This document shows positions 1 through 7,163 of a stretch of 7,341 nucleotides of DNA, one piece after another; the first letter of the stretch is position 1, and the number at the start of each line of letters is the position of its first letter. The stretch comes from Thiothrix sp. Lineage in GTDB: Bacteria; Pseudomonadota; Gammaproteobacteria; Thiotrichales; Thiotrichaceae. The stretch lies in the NCBI GenBank assembly GCA_011375245.1, contig DRMA01000243.1, forward strand, positions 1-7,341, read 5' to 3'. Both the position numbers and the translations under genes were made by a program. The notes under the pieces are model-generated. The model saw nothing but the letters and a program-made list of their open reading frames with translations. It made no database searches and was not told the origin of the DNA.

Positions 1-308
1 ATGACTTACTAGAGCTATTTGGTAACCTTATCAACAATTCATGCCGATTTTGCGAACATATTGTTGATATTAATGCACGACAAAATGGCAATAAAGTTGT
101 TATTAACATTGATGATGATGGCATGGGGTTTCCCGATAACAACCCTTCTAAACTACTACAACGAGGCATTCGTGCTGATAGCTTGACCGAAGGTCAAGGC
201 ATAGGACTTGCTGTCTGCACGGAAATTATTATGGCCGCAGGTGGCAGCATTGAGTTATTAGTATCCCCCCAAGTTGGAGCGCGTGTTTGCATCACTTTAC
301 CTGCATAA
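1..308 (+). CDS. PhoQ-like sensor histidine kinase, C-terminal ATPase domain (5' partial)
   Basis: This frame is open from base 3 to the TAA at 306-308 and gives 101 residues with no start, so the gene begins upstream of the window. The fragment is the C-terminal half of a HATPase_c domain. An N-box (LFGNLINN, fragment residues 5-12) would bind Mg-ATP. A G1 box follows (D38-x-G40-x-G42), then a G2 glycine loop (GQGIGL, residues 64-69), and the usual closing beta strands end at LPA. The stretch RGIRAD...GQGIGLAV closely matches the same region of enterobacterial PhoQ as I remember it. In that family the membrane kinase autophosphorylates on a His and passes the phosphate to a PhoP-type regulator. 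The His, membrane and sensor parts are not visible, so the PhoQ subfamily is an inference; histidine kinase is firm. No clear terminator follows, and mutS starts 103 bases downstream. Confidence 0.9.
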   Translation, partial: DLLELFGNLINNSCRFCEHIVDINARQNGNKVVINIDDDGMGFPDNNPSKLLQRGIRADSLTEGQGIGLAVCTEIIMAAGGSIELLVSPQVGARVCITLPA

Positions 309-411
309 AATCATAACACAATAATAAAAAATAACATTAATCTAACCGTACTGTTTAAAATATACACCAACAATCAATGTAATTACGGCTCTAATCTGCT
401 ACATTCCGCAA

Positions 412-2970
412 ATGCCTACTCAAAAAAATCCCCACACCCCAATGATGCAGCAATATCTACGCATCAAAAAAGAATCACCTAATACCCTGCTATTTTATCG
501 CATGGGGGATTTTTATGAGCTTTTTTTTGATGATGCAAAACGTGCATCACAACTACTTGATATAACACTTACCTCGCGTGGAAAAACATCAGGGCAACCC
601 ATCCCAATGGCAGGCATTCCCTACCATGCTGCTGAACAATATTTATCACGTCTACTTAAACAAGGGGAAGCCGTTGCCATTTGTGAACAAATTGGTGACC
701 CTACAACGACTAAAGGTCCTGTAGAACGAAAAATCGTTCGTGTTCTCACCCCAGGAACTATCACTGACGACTATTTGCTTGATGAGCGACAAGATAATTT
801 ACTCGTTGCTATTGCAGAAAAAAAAGCCGCCTATGCTGTTGCTAGTATTGATATTAGCAGTGGGCGATTTTTTCTCTTATCATTGAACAACAAACAAGAA
901 TTAATCAATGAAATTGAACGCCTCAAACCTGCTGAAATACTCTATGAAGAAGATAAAAAGCCTGATTTAGCGGGAGAATATCCACTAACTGCACGTCCGC
1001 AATGGCACTTTGACCATGATACCGCTACACAGTTACTCACAAAACAACTAGGCACAACCGATTTAAATGGTTTCGGTTGTAATCAGCATCCGTTAGCTGT
1101 TACTGCAGCAGGTGCATTATTAAACTATGTTAATGAAACTCAACGCCAAGCCCTTCCTCACATCAATACAATACATATAGAAAATAATGACGATGGTATT
1201 ACACTTGATGCTGCAACACGTCGAAACTTAGAACTAGAAAGTAGTCTTTTTGGCGAACATAAAAACACCCTGCTCGCCTTACTTGATAAAACAATAACAG
1301 GCATGGGAAGCCGTCTATTACGCCGCTGGCTTAATACCCCCCTTAAAAACCAAACACGTCTGCGTCATCGACACCAAGCAACAGAGAGTTTAATCGAACA
1401 TTATTATTATGAAAAACTCCAAAACGAACTACGCGCTATTAGCGATATAGAACGCATTAGTACCCGTATCGCAATAGGGTCAGCTCGACCACGGGATCTT
1501 TCCAACCTCAGATCATCACTACACGTTATTCCCAATATTAAATATCTACTATCTACTCTGCAAAATCCACAAATAACAGTACTAGAACAACAAATACTCC
1601 CCCATGCAGACCTCCTTGATTTACTAGAACGCAGTATTATTGACAATCCTCCTGTACTCATCCGCGATGGTGGTGTGATTGCTGATGGCTATGATGAGCA
1701 ATTAGACGAGCTGAGAAGCTTACGTAACAATTCAGAAGCGTATTTATTGGAACTCGAAACAAGAGAAAAACAACGTACAGGAATCAATAACTTAAAAGTT
1801 GCTTATAACCGTGTGCATGGTTACTACATAGAAATCCCTCGTAGCCAATCTGATAATGTACCTGCAGATTATCTTCGCCGCCAAACACTGAAGGCCGTAG
1901 AGCGTTTTATCATTCCAGAACTGAAAAAATTTGAAGACAAAGTACTTTCCGCAAAAGAACGTTCATTAGCCCGAGAAAAATACCTTTATGAGAACCTACT
2001 TAAAGCCATTACTGAAACACTCTCTGAGTTAAAAAGCACAGCTAAAAGTATTGCCACACTTGATGTACTGGCTAATTTTGCTGAACGCGCCGTTCAACTA
2101 AATTTCAATGCCCCTGAACTCAGCACGCAATCAGGGATAGATATTAAAGCAGGCAGGCATCCTGTCGTTGAAGCAGCTATTGATGCCCCTTTTGTACCTA
2201 ATGATATTAGCCTCAATCATGATCGGCGTATGCTCATTATCACAGGTCCTAATATGGGTGGGAAATCAACTTATATGCGCCAAGTTATTCTTATTGCCAT
2301 CATGGCAAGTATTGGTAGCTATGTCCCTGCTCAATCGGCAAGGATTGGACCGATTGATCGAATCTTTACCCGTATTGGTGCACATGATGATCTTAGCTCT
2401 GGTCGCTCAACATTTATGGTCGAAATGACTGAGGCTGCCAATATTCTCAATAATGCAACGGCTAATAGTCTCGTGCTGATGGATGAAATCGGCAGAGGAA
2501 CTAGCACTTATGACGGTTTATCACTCGCATGGACTTTCGCTGAATACCTTGCCAACGAAAAACAGGCGTTGACTCTATTTGCCACCCATTATTTTGAAAT
2601 GACCGCTCTGCCAGACACCAATCGTTATATCCAAAATATTCACATTAATGCCGCAGAGCATGGTGATAAAATTGTTTTTCTACACAATGTACAGGATGGC
2701 CCTGCAAGTAAAAGTTATGGCTTACAAGTCGCACAACTTGCAGGAGTACCTAAAAACATCATCCATAATGCACGTCAAAAATTACAACGCTTAGAACAAA
2801 CAAATCAACCTATAGGCGTTCGGGAAACACAACAACTTGCACTCTCATTTCCCACTGAAACGGATGAAGTCGCTGATGCGCTTAAAAAGGCTGTTTTAGC
2901 GCTAGAACTTGATAGTATGACACCACGACAAGCACTGGATGCTTTGTATAACTTGAAAGAAATGCTTTGA
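412..2970 (+). CDS. mutS: DNA mismatch repair protein MutS
   Basis: This is a complete 852-residue MutS, the usual length for the E. coli type (853). MutS recognises base mismatches and small loops in newly replicated DNA as a clamp, then recruits MutL after ATP binding. The mismatch-wedge motif Phe-x-Glu is F34-Y-E36, within GDFYELF. The connector, lever and clamp domains follow. The C-terminal ABC-type ATPase has Walker A GPNMGGKS at 612-619, Walker B with D691-E692 (LVLMDEIGRG), the dimer-contact motif GTSTYDG from 696 and switch His H726 (ATHYFEM). After the helix-turn-helix part, QLALSF (808-813) sits where a sliding-clamp-binding motif is expected. The end, TPRQALDALYNLKEML, is the conserved tetramerisation helix pair. 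The ATG at 412 fits the family N-terminus (HTPMMQQYLR at 8-17). No good Shine-Dalgarno precedes it. No damage is seen, so mismatch repair should be functional here. Confidence 0.98.
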   Translation: MPTQKNPHTPMMQQYLRIKKESPNTLLFYRMGDFYELFFDDAKRASQLLDITLTSRGKTSGQPIPMAGIPYHAAEQYLSRLLKQGEAVAICEQIGDPTTTKGPVERKIVRVLTPGTITDDYLLDERQDNLLVAIAEKKAAYAVASIDISSGRFFLLSLNNKQELINEIERLKPAEILYEEDKKPDLAGEYPLTARPQWHFDHDTATQLLTKQLGTTDLNGFGCNQHPLAVTAAGALLNYVNETQRQALPHINTIHIENNDDGITLDAATRRNLELESSLFGEHKNTLLALLDKTITGMGSRLLRRWLNTPLKNQTRLRHRHQATESLIEHYYYEKLQNELRAISDIERISTRIAIGSARPRDLSNLRSSLHVIPNIKYLLSTLQNPQITVLEQQILPHADLLDLLERSIIDNPPVLIRDGGVIADGYDEQLDELRSLRNNSEAYLLELETREKQRTGINNLKVAYNRVHGYYIEIPRSQSDNVPADYLRRQTLKAVERFIIPELKKFEDKVLSAKERSLAREKYLYENLLKAITETLSELKSTAKSIATLDVLANFAERAVQLNFNAPELSTQSGIDIKAGRHPVVEAAIDAPFVPNDISLNHDRRMLIITGPNMGGKSTYMRQVILIAIMASIGSYVPAQSARIGPIDRIFTRIGAHDDLSSGRSTFMVEMTEAANILNNATANSLVLMDEIGRGTSTYDGLSLAWTFAEYLANEKQALTLFATHYFEMTALPDTNRYIQNIHINAAEHGDKIVFLHNVQDGPASKSYGLQVAQLAGVPKNIIHNARQKLQRLEQTNQPIGVRETQQLALSFPTETDEVADALKKAVLALELDSMTPRQALDALYNLKEML

Positions 2971-3012
2971 GATAACCTGAGTAACTAGCTGGATATATTA
3001 TAGATGGCAGTT

Positions 3013-3089
3013 TGGTGTCCTGAGAAGGAATCGAACCCTCGACCTACCCCTTAGGAGGGGGTCGCTCTATCCTACTGAGCTATCAGGAC
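3013..3089 (-). tRNA. tRNA-Arg (anticodon CCU)
   Basis: Read on the minus strand, the sequence folds as a full cloverleaf. The acceptor stem is GTCCTGA (3089-3083) with TCAGGAC, followed by discriminator A and an encoded CCA (3015-3013). The D stem is GCTC/GAGC. The anticodon stem is ACCCC/GGGGT around the 7-base loop CTCCTAA, which puts CCT at 3055-3053. The T arm is GAGGG-TTCGATT-CCTTC, with one G-U pair. Anticodon CCU reads AGG, so this is the minor arginine tRNA. It lies 78 bases downstream of the stop of the transglycosylase at 3168 on the same strand, and its 3' end faces the 3' end of mutS. No convincing separate promoter or terminator was found. Read-through from the upstream gene is possible. 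Confidence 0.97.
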
Positions 3090-3167
3090 TGACTAATACT
3101 TCGGTGAATTCTAACTAAGATTTACTACTGATGCCACTCTTATAATAGCATCAATAACAATAATGTC

Positions 3168-4415
3168 TCACCTACTACCACGATAACGTCGTTTCACTTC
3201 TTGTGCTAATTGGTGTACAGCCAATGCATAACGACTATCATGGTTATAACGTGTAATTACATAAAAATTATGTCCACCTAACCAGATCTCATCACCTGAG
3301 TAAGTACTCATACGCAAAAATCTAACTATGTTATCCATTCGACCTTGTGGACGAATACCCTTGCGTGCAAGATGGGAAAGGCTATATTTTTTCTTATAAC
3401 TGGTCGTCATACTTTTATAACCATTGCCTGTTGTTGAAGCACGAACAAGTACAGGACCACCTCTACGCCAATTATGTTTTTTAAAGTAGTTAGCAACACT
3501 GCCAATTGCATCTTTGGGGTGCCAAAGATTGCACGAACCACTACGATCATAGTCAACTCCAAAAGGCTTAAAATTACTTGGCATAAACTGACATAAACCA
3601 ATTGCACCTGCGGAAGAACCAACCAAGCTAGTCGGATTTAAACCTTCACTTTTTGCCATGAGTAGAAACTTTTTCAGCTCATTACGAAAGAATTTTTGTC
3701 GCCGTCCACTACGAAAGGCTTTAGTTGACAAGGAATCAAGCACACGTATCTTACCAATATTACCTCCATAGATAGTTTCTACGCCCAAAATACCAACAAT
3801 ATACTCTGGCGGAACACCATATTGTTGATATGCCTTATTCAAAGTGGCCGCATTTTGTCGCCAAAAATTAACGCCGCCATTGATATGTCTTGGCGTAAGA
3901 AAAAAATTACGATAGCGCGTCCAACGACCAATCTTGCCATAACGCCTTGTACTTTTTTTCGGAGGAGTATAAATTTTTCTCAAGTCACGCGCCTGTGAAA
4001 ATAATCTATTCAAATAGTTACCGTCGATTCCATAAGAACGTGACATAGTATTAATAAATTTTCTTGCTGATGAATTATGCGCAAAGTCACCTGTAAGTCG
4101 ATAGGGACGCGAACTTACCCATGGTACTTTTCTAATATGAGGCAATTTATTGGCCTGTTGAACATAACGCTGTTTGGGTTTGGGCTTAGGCTTAGATTTC
4201 AGTTGCTTTTGTTCAGCAATAAGTACGCTAGCATTTTTTTTCTCAATCGTTGTTAACTCAACAGGCTTATTACTTGGTAGATTACTAGGCTCTACTGTTG
4301 GTATAACTGTCACAATATCAGTATCGTTCTTAACTTCTTGTGGACTACAACCTGTTCCACCAAATGCGACTATCAACAATACTACCATTGCCAATATTAT
4401 TTTATTTCTATTCAT
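3168..4415 (-). CDS. MltB-type lytic murein transglycosylase lipoprotein (paralogue 1)
   Basis: This 415-residue protein belongs to the MltB group (SLT_2 fold, glycoside hydrolase family 103). These enzymes cleave the MurNAc-GlcNAc bond of peptidoglycan and leave a 1,6-anhydro end. A short charged start and hydrophobic stretch (6-20) lead to C23 in GGTGC. This is an acceptable lipobox, though with Gly rather than Leu at -3. Ser at +2 predicts outer-membrane sorting. A flexible linker with a Lys-Pro run (74-81) precedes the catalytic domain, about residues 105-410. The catalytic acid is E213 in GILGVETIYG. Other hallmarks are AGAIGLCQFMPS (269-280), GSCNLW (293-298), DAIGSVANYFKKH (302-314) and NFYVITRYNH (383-392). 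C275 and C295 are the only cysteines in the mature chain besides the lipidated one. The ATG has a strong GGGGG-type Shine-Dalgarno (minus-strand AGGGGG, 4426-4421) five bases away. It is a tandem duplicate of the next gene upstream. Confidence 0.93.
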   Translation of the reverse strand: MNRNKIILAMVVLLIVAFGGTGCSPQEVKNDTDIVTVIPTVEPSNLPSNKPVELTTIEKKNASVLIAEQKQLKSKPKPKPKQRYVQQANKLPHIRKVPWVSSRPYRLTGDFAHNSSARKFINTMSRSYGIDGNYLNRLFSQARDLRKIYTPPKKSTRRYGKIGRWTRYRNFFLTPRHINGGVNFWRQNAATLNKAYQQYGVPPEYIVGILGVETIYGGNIGKIRVLDSLSTKAFRSGRRQKFFRNELKKFLLMAKSEGLNPTSLVGSSAGAIGLCQFMPSNFKPFGVDYDRSGSCNLWHPKDAIGSVANYFKKHNWRRGGPVLVRASTTGNGYKSMTTSYKKKYSLSHLARKGIRPQGRMDNIVRFLRMSTYSGDEIWLGGHNFYVITRYNHDSRYALAVHQLAQEVKRRYRGSR

Positions 4416-4420
4416 TATTT

Positions 4421-4426
4421 CCCCCT
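4421..4426 (-). promoter_or_regulatory. Ribosome-binding site of the 4415-3168 transglycosylase
   Basis: The minus strand reads AGGGGG followed by five bases and then the ATG at 4415-4413. Strength and spacing both support that start codon. Confidence 0.7.
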
Positions 4427-4487
4427 ACCCAACCTTTTTGTAATGTAAACCTTCTCGTTACCTATCCCAAATTAAGTTATTTCACTA

Positions 4488-4516
4488 ACTATATGAATAA
4501 CATCAAAATACATCAA
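4488..4516 (-). promoter_or_regulatory. Candidate sigma-70 promoter between the two transglycosylase genes
   Basis: The minus strand has TTGATG (4516-4511, four of six consensus bases), a spacer of exactly 17 bases and TATAGT (4493-4488, five of six). Transcription would start near 4480 and give a leader of about 65 bases before the ATG at 4415. This would let the second transglycosylase be expressed independently of the first. It is the best promoter match I found in the window, but it is a motif match only. The -35 region lies in a short tandem repeat (CATCAAAATA/CATCAAAATG on the plus strand, 4501-4520). Confidence 0.55.
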
Positions 4517-4564
4517 AATGTCTTCATAAAATTGGATGTTATATATTTGTTAGCATAAACAAAA

Positions 4565-5893
4565 CTAACGTGCTGCTATTCTTCCGCCATAATGACGCTG
4601 TTTTAAAGCTTGTGCCAACTGATGAACTGCCATCGCATATTTAGAGCTATGGTTATAACGGGTAATTACATAAAAATTATGCCCACCTAACCAGACTTCT
4701 TCACCACGCGCGCCCCCCAATCGAATCAAGCTTACCTGACGATCTATATTTCTTGATGCTGGCAATACACCATAATTTTTTAAATGATTTAGACTGTATT
4801 TACTCTTAAAGCCCCATTTTAATGACTTATAACGCTGACTATTTGTTAAGGCTTTCACAACAACAGGTCCACCTGTTCGCCAACCATGCTTTTTGAAGTA
4901 ATTAGCCACACTGCCAATTGCATCTGCTGCTGTCCATAAGTTGCACGAACCATTGCCATCATGATCGACACCATATTTTTTTACATTACTTGGCATAAAT
5001 TGGCAGAGCCCTATTGCACCAGCATAAGATGCCTTAGGTTTCAATGGGTCTAAACCTGCACGACGTGCCATAATTAAGTAACTTTCTAACTCACTAGTAA
5101 AATAAGCACCTCGTCGTGCATTATTGAAGCCCATAGTTGCCAATGCATCAACGGTACGATTCGTACCAACATTCTCACCATAACGTGTTTCTACACCAAT
5201 AATACCCAAAATATATTCCTGTGGAACACCATAGCGTTGCTCAGCACGCTGTAAGGCGGAACGGTTAGCATTCCAAAACTGCAATCCTTTATTAATCGTT
5301 CGCGAAGTAAGAAAATTACCACGATACTTTGCCCAACTACCTGCACGAACACCTGTACTCTTGTTTTTTGGTTTTCTGGGTAAACTATCTTTGTAAGCCA
5401 TACGCTTTAAAAAGGCAGTAGATTTTGCTTTGGACAACACATAATTCATTGTTTTACGGTCAAAACCATGCCGAGAAACCATTTTATTAATAAACGCATG
5501 TGTTTTTGGATTACGAGAGAATTCACCTGTCAACTGATGTGATTTTCCTGTATTTCTTAGCTGCCCACCTCTTGAGCCTGACATTTGATTTCGTTGCCTA
5601 TTTTGCTGAGCAAATTGCGCTTGCCTGACTGCCTTTATTTTTTCTAACTCACGCTTTCGTTGTTCAAGCTTTCTTGCCTTAATTTCTTCTAACTGCGCCT
5701 TACGTGCTTCTAGTGTTAATTGCGTTGATTGCTGTACCGCTGCTGCCTGAGCAACAGCTCTATCCTCTACTGTATCAACATCAGCACTGGGTACCGCTGG
5801 ATTTGAACTACACGCAGATAATGCAACAAGAATAAGTATGGCACTACTTGCCCGTTTTAGTTTTCCACATCGATTTTTCAGTTGATCCTTCAT
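4565..5893 (-). CDS. MltB-type lytic murein transglycosylase lipoprotein (paralogue 2)
   Basis: With the ATG at 5893 this protein has 442 residues. An in-frame TTG three codons earlier (5902) is possible, but AAGGG (5908-5904) is one base from the TTG and ten from the ATG, so I chose the ATG. A basic N-terminus (KNRCGKLKR) and hydrophobic segment end at a classic lipobox LSAC, giving lipidated C28. Ser at +2 points to the outer membrane. Residues about 45-103 are rich in Ala, Gln, Glu, Lys and Arg and look like a long charged helix or coiled coil. The catalytic domain (about 118-430) carries the acid E235 in GIIGVETRYG, AGAIGLCQFMPS (291-302), GSCNLW (315-320), DAIGSVANYFKKH (324-336) and NFYVITRYNH (407-416). 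C297 and C317 match the paralogue's pair. The domain is MltB-like (GH103), predicted to cleave glycan strands to 1,6-anhydro ends. No strong promoter was found directly upstream. Confidence 0.93.
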   Translation of the reverse strand: MKDQLKNRCGKLKRASSAILILVALSACSSNPAVPSADVDTVEDRAVAQAAAVQQSTQLTLEARKAQLEEIKARKLEQRKRELEKIKAVRQAQFAQQNRQRNQMSGSRGGQLRNTGKSHQLTGEFSRNPKTHAFINKMVSRHGFDRKTMNYVLSKAKSTAFLKRMAYKDSLPRKPKNKSTGVRAGSWAKYRGNFLTSRTINKGLQFWNANRSALQRAEQRYGVPQEYILGIIGVETRYGENVGTNRTVDALATMGFNNARRGAYFTSELESYLIMARRAGLDPLKPKASYAGAIGLCQFMPSNVKKYGVDHDGNGSCNLWTAADAIGSVANYFKKHGWRTGGPVVVKALTNSQRYKSLKWGFKSKYSLNHLKNYGVLPASRNIDRQVSLIRLGGARGEEVWLGGHNFYVITRYNHSSKYAMAVHQLAQALKQRHYGGRIAAR

Positions 5894-5903
5894 ATTTAAC
5901 AAG

Positions 5904-5908
5904 CCCTT
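5904..5908 (-). promoter_or_regulatory. Ribosome-binding site deciding the start at 5893
   Basis: The minus strand reads AAGGG ten bases before the ATG at 5893-5891 and only one base before the alternative TTG at 5902-5900. A one-base gap is too short for initiation. The ATG is therefore preferred, though ten bases is on the long side. Confidence 0.55.
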
Positions 5909-5953
5909 AAATTTATTTGATTAGCGGAAAAATCCTCTATTTTGATTGCAAAA

Positions 5954-5989
5954 TTTATCAAGAGAACATAAGTACTTTCCCTTGATAAA
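5954..5989 (-). terminator. Probable rho-independent terminator after the Pro/Asn-rich gene
   Basis: On the minus strand a 13-bp stem (5989-5977 with 5966-5954, one G-U pair) encloses a 10-base loop and is followed by TTTT (5953-5950). The odd pair is G-U only in minus-strand RNA and is an A-C mismatch on the plus strand. This supports a role for transcription in the minus direction. It starts 13 bases after the stop codon at 6003. The stem is AT-rich and the T-run short, so termination may be partial. Confidence 0.6.
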
Positions 5990-6002
5990 GGAATAAATAT
6001 GA

Positions 6003-6836
6003 TTAATTTGCAAAATTCATCATATTACCCATTTCTTCTAACATGGGCGGAAATTGATTTGTTACAGCATCACCCACAGTAACAGGGTCTGGTGAGCTTA
6101 ATGACGGTGCACGCCATCCACCAGGCATACGCCCCATATCATAAGGTGCATTCATTGACTTATCCCATACTTCATCAGTAAAGTCAGTATAAAAATCAGG
6201 CCAGATATATCTAATATCTCCCCACGCTTTTTTTCTACCTGTATTCACTGTATTGGGGAAAAAAGGCGGTAATGCAGAGTTATTATTATTACGCCAAGGG
6301 TTTATCCCTCCCACATTACTCCAAGGTGTTGGCATCGCGCCATTATTAAAAAATGAATTGGGTGAAAAACTATTACCAAAGGGGGATATATTCGAAAAGT
6401 TAATATTGGGCATCTGATAACCCATATTATGTGGTGGAAATTCAGTAGGAGGAAAATTTCTAGCCATTGGCATAGGAGCAGAACGTTGAAAATTCGGCTG
6501 CTGAAAGTTTGGTGGAATATTATAAGGAGGTGGAACATTTGCAGCTCTTGGCATAAAAGCAGCAGGATGCGAAGCATTTTTAGCCATGGGCGGATTGGGT
6601 GGATATTGCCTTTCGGCTTTTACTGGTAATGCTTCCCTTCCCCAAGGATTTGTATTTTTTTCTGCAATAGCTGTTTTTGATGTAGCTATATTTTTGTTGG
6701 TACTTGCCTCCGCATTTTTTTCTACACTAAAGCTATTAGGAGGAAATGCACTTGAGCCATCATTTTGTTCAGCTGCATTACTAGGTAACATAAGTAATAA
6801 ACCGACTACGAGTAAAAGTTGTTGTTGAGTATTCAT
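6003..6836 (-). CDS. Exported Pro/Asn-rich protein of unknown function
   Basis: The frame encodes 277 residues. I do not recognise a firm family. The N-terminus has a hydrophobic core (LLLVVGLLLML, 7-17) and a likely signal-peptidase site after A21 (SNA-A), although the usual positive charge before the core is missing. By hand count there are about 40 Pro and 37 Asn and no Cys. Residues about 60-200 are low complexity, with many PP pairs and short units such as NPWG, TPWS, NPWR and PNFQ. Residues about 203-268 look more ordered, with many aromatic residues (KAWGDIRY, WPDFYTDF, MPGGWRAPS). The absence of Cys and the Asn and aromatic richness loosely recall periplasmic sulfur-globule envelope proteins, but this is speculation; a surface or matrix protein is equally possible. 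The only Shine-Dalgarno-like AAGG lies about 12 bases before the ATG. The gene ends before a hairpin, so it is probably a single-gene transcript upstream of the transglycosylase at 5893. Confidence 0.8.
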   Translation of the reverse strand: MNTQQQLLLVVGLLLMLPSNAAEQNDGSSAFPPNSFSVEKNAEASTNKNIATSKTAIAEKNTNPWGREALPVKAERQYPPNPPMAKNASHPAAFMPRAANVPPPYNIPPNFQQPNFQRSAPMPMARNFPPTEFPPHNMGYQMPNINFSNISPFGNSFSPNSFFNNGAMPTPWSNVGGINPWRNNNNSALPPFFPNTVNTGRKKAWGDIRYIWPDFYTDFTDEVWDKSMNAPYDMGRMPGGWRAPSLSSPDPVTVGDAVTNQFPPMLEEMGNMMNFAN

Positions 6837-6940
6837 TGTAATTTGATACCTTATAATTAATATTTTTCACAGACTTTAGTAGTGCGATACAAACAATGGA
6901 GAAATATTGTTAAGGCTATTAATCTATAGTTCACGGATCT

Positions 6941-6969
6941 TTGTAAGCTTTTCACATCACATCTATGAC
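6941..6969 (+). promoter_or_regulatory. Weak sigma-70 promoter candidate
   Basis: TTGTAA (6941-6946), a 17-base spacer and TATGAC (6964-6969) each match consensus at four of six bases. It points towards the ribosome-binding site and short frame at 7037-7065. The match is weak and could be chance in AT-rich DNA. Confidence 0.25.
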
Positions 6970-7009
6970 ATTTTTATGACGAAAAAGTTACTAAAAAAAG
7001 AAAAGCCAC

Positions 7010-7028
7010 TAACAATAAGTTATTGGTA
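7010..7028. repeat. Near-perfect palindrome, possible operator
   Basis: Nine-base arms surround a central G at 7019 (TAACAATAA / TTATTGGTA), with one mismatched pair. The site lies between the weak promoter candidate and the ribosome-binding site at 7037. That is a typical place for a repressor site, but no regulator is visible and short AT palindromes are common. Confidence 0.3.
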
Positions 7029-7047
7029 TATCTATCAAGAGGAGAAT

Positions 7048-7065
7048 ATGTCTGCCCCAGTCTGA
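7048..7065 (+). CDS. Five-codon reading frame with a strong ribosome-binding site (leader peptide or broken gene start)
   Basis: AAGAGGAG (7037-7044) is an excellent Shine-Dalgarno sequence just before ATG at 7048. The frame is M-S-A-P-V then TGA. Such a good initiation signal in front of almost no coding sequence suggests a leader peptide or the start of a gene broken by a frameshift. In support of the second option, another plus-strand frame is open from about 7050 to 7184 (SLSIVEKQSIIEEY...). A one- or two-base slip near 7058 would join it to this start. I recognise neither piece, and chance is not excluded. Confidence 0.3.
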   Translation: MSAPV

Positions 7066-7163
7066 GCATTGTAGAGAAGCAGAGTATCATAGAAGAGTAC
7101 ATCGTTATGATGAACTTTTATTCGACAACTAGCCACATATTTATGCCCTTTATTTCTTTTAGT

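Noticed and set aside
309..411. Promoter for mutS in the 103-base gap
   Set aside because: TAAAAT and TATACA resemble -10 boxes, but no acceptable -35 lies 16-18 bases upstream of either.
1407..1661. Antisense open frame inside mutS
   Set aside because: It is a shadow of the mutS coding frame, with no start signal and no recognisable protein features.
2168..2428. Second plus-strand open frame inside mutS
   Set aside because: It overlaps the conserved Walker A region of MutS in another frame, so it is explained by MutS codon constraints.
3013..3089. tRNA-Arg as an integration site for a mobile element
   Set aside because: No duplicated tRNA 3' end, integrase or phage-like gene is seen on either side within the window.
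3129..3153. Inverted repeat TGATGC/GCATCA as a terminator after the transglycosylase at 3168
   Set aside because: The stem is only six pairs with a 13-base loop and no T-run follows on the minus strand.
4174..4558. Plus-strand open frames over the signal-peptide end of the transglycosylase at 4415
   Set aside because: The hydrophobic translation arises from the reverse of Lys/Glu/Asn-rich codons. There is no ribosome-binding site and the real gene is on the minus strand.
4547..4570. GTTAG/CTAAC repeat around the stop of the gene at 4565 as a terminator
   Set aside because: It has a five-pair stem, a long loop and no clean T-run. It overlaps the stop codon and is too weak to call.
5894..5902. 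TTG at 5902-5900 as the start of the second transglycosylase
   Set aside because: The AAGGG site would be only one base away, and the three added residues contribute nothing to the signal sequence. The ATG at 5893 is better placed.
6302..6828. Open frames on both strands inside the Pro/Asn-rich gene
   Set aside because: They are shadows of biased codon composition. Only the frame at 6836-6003 has a signal sequence and a terminator after it.
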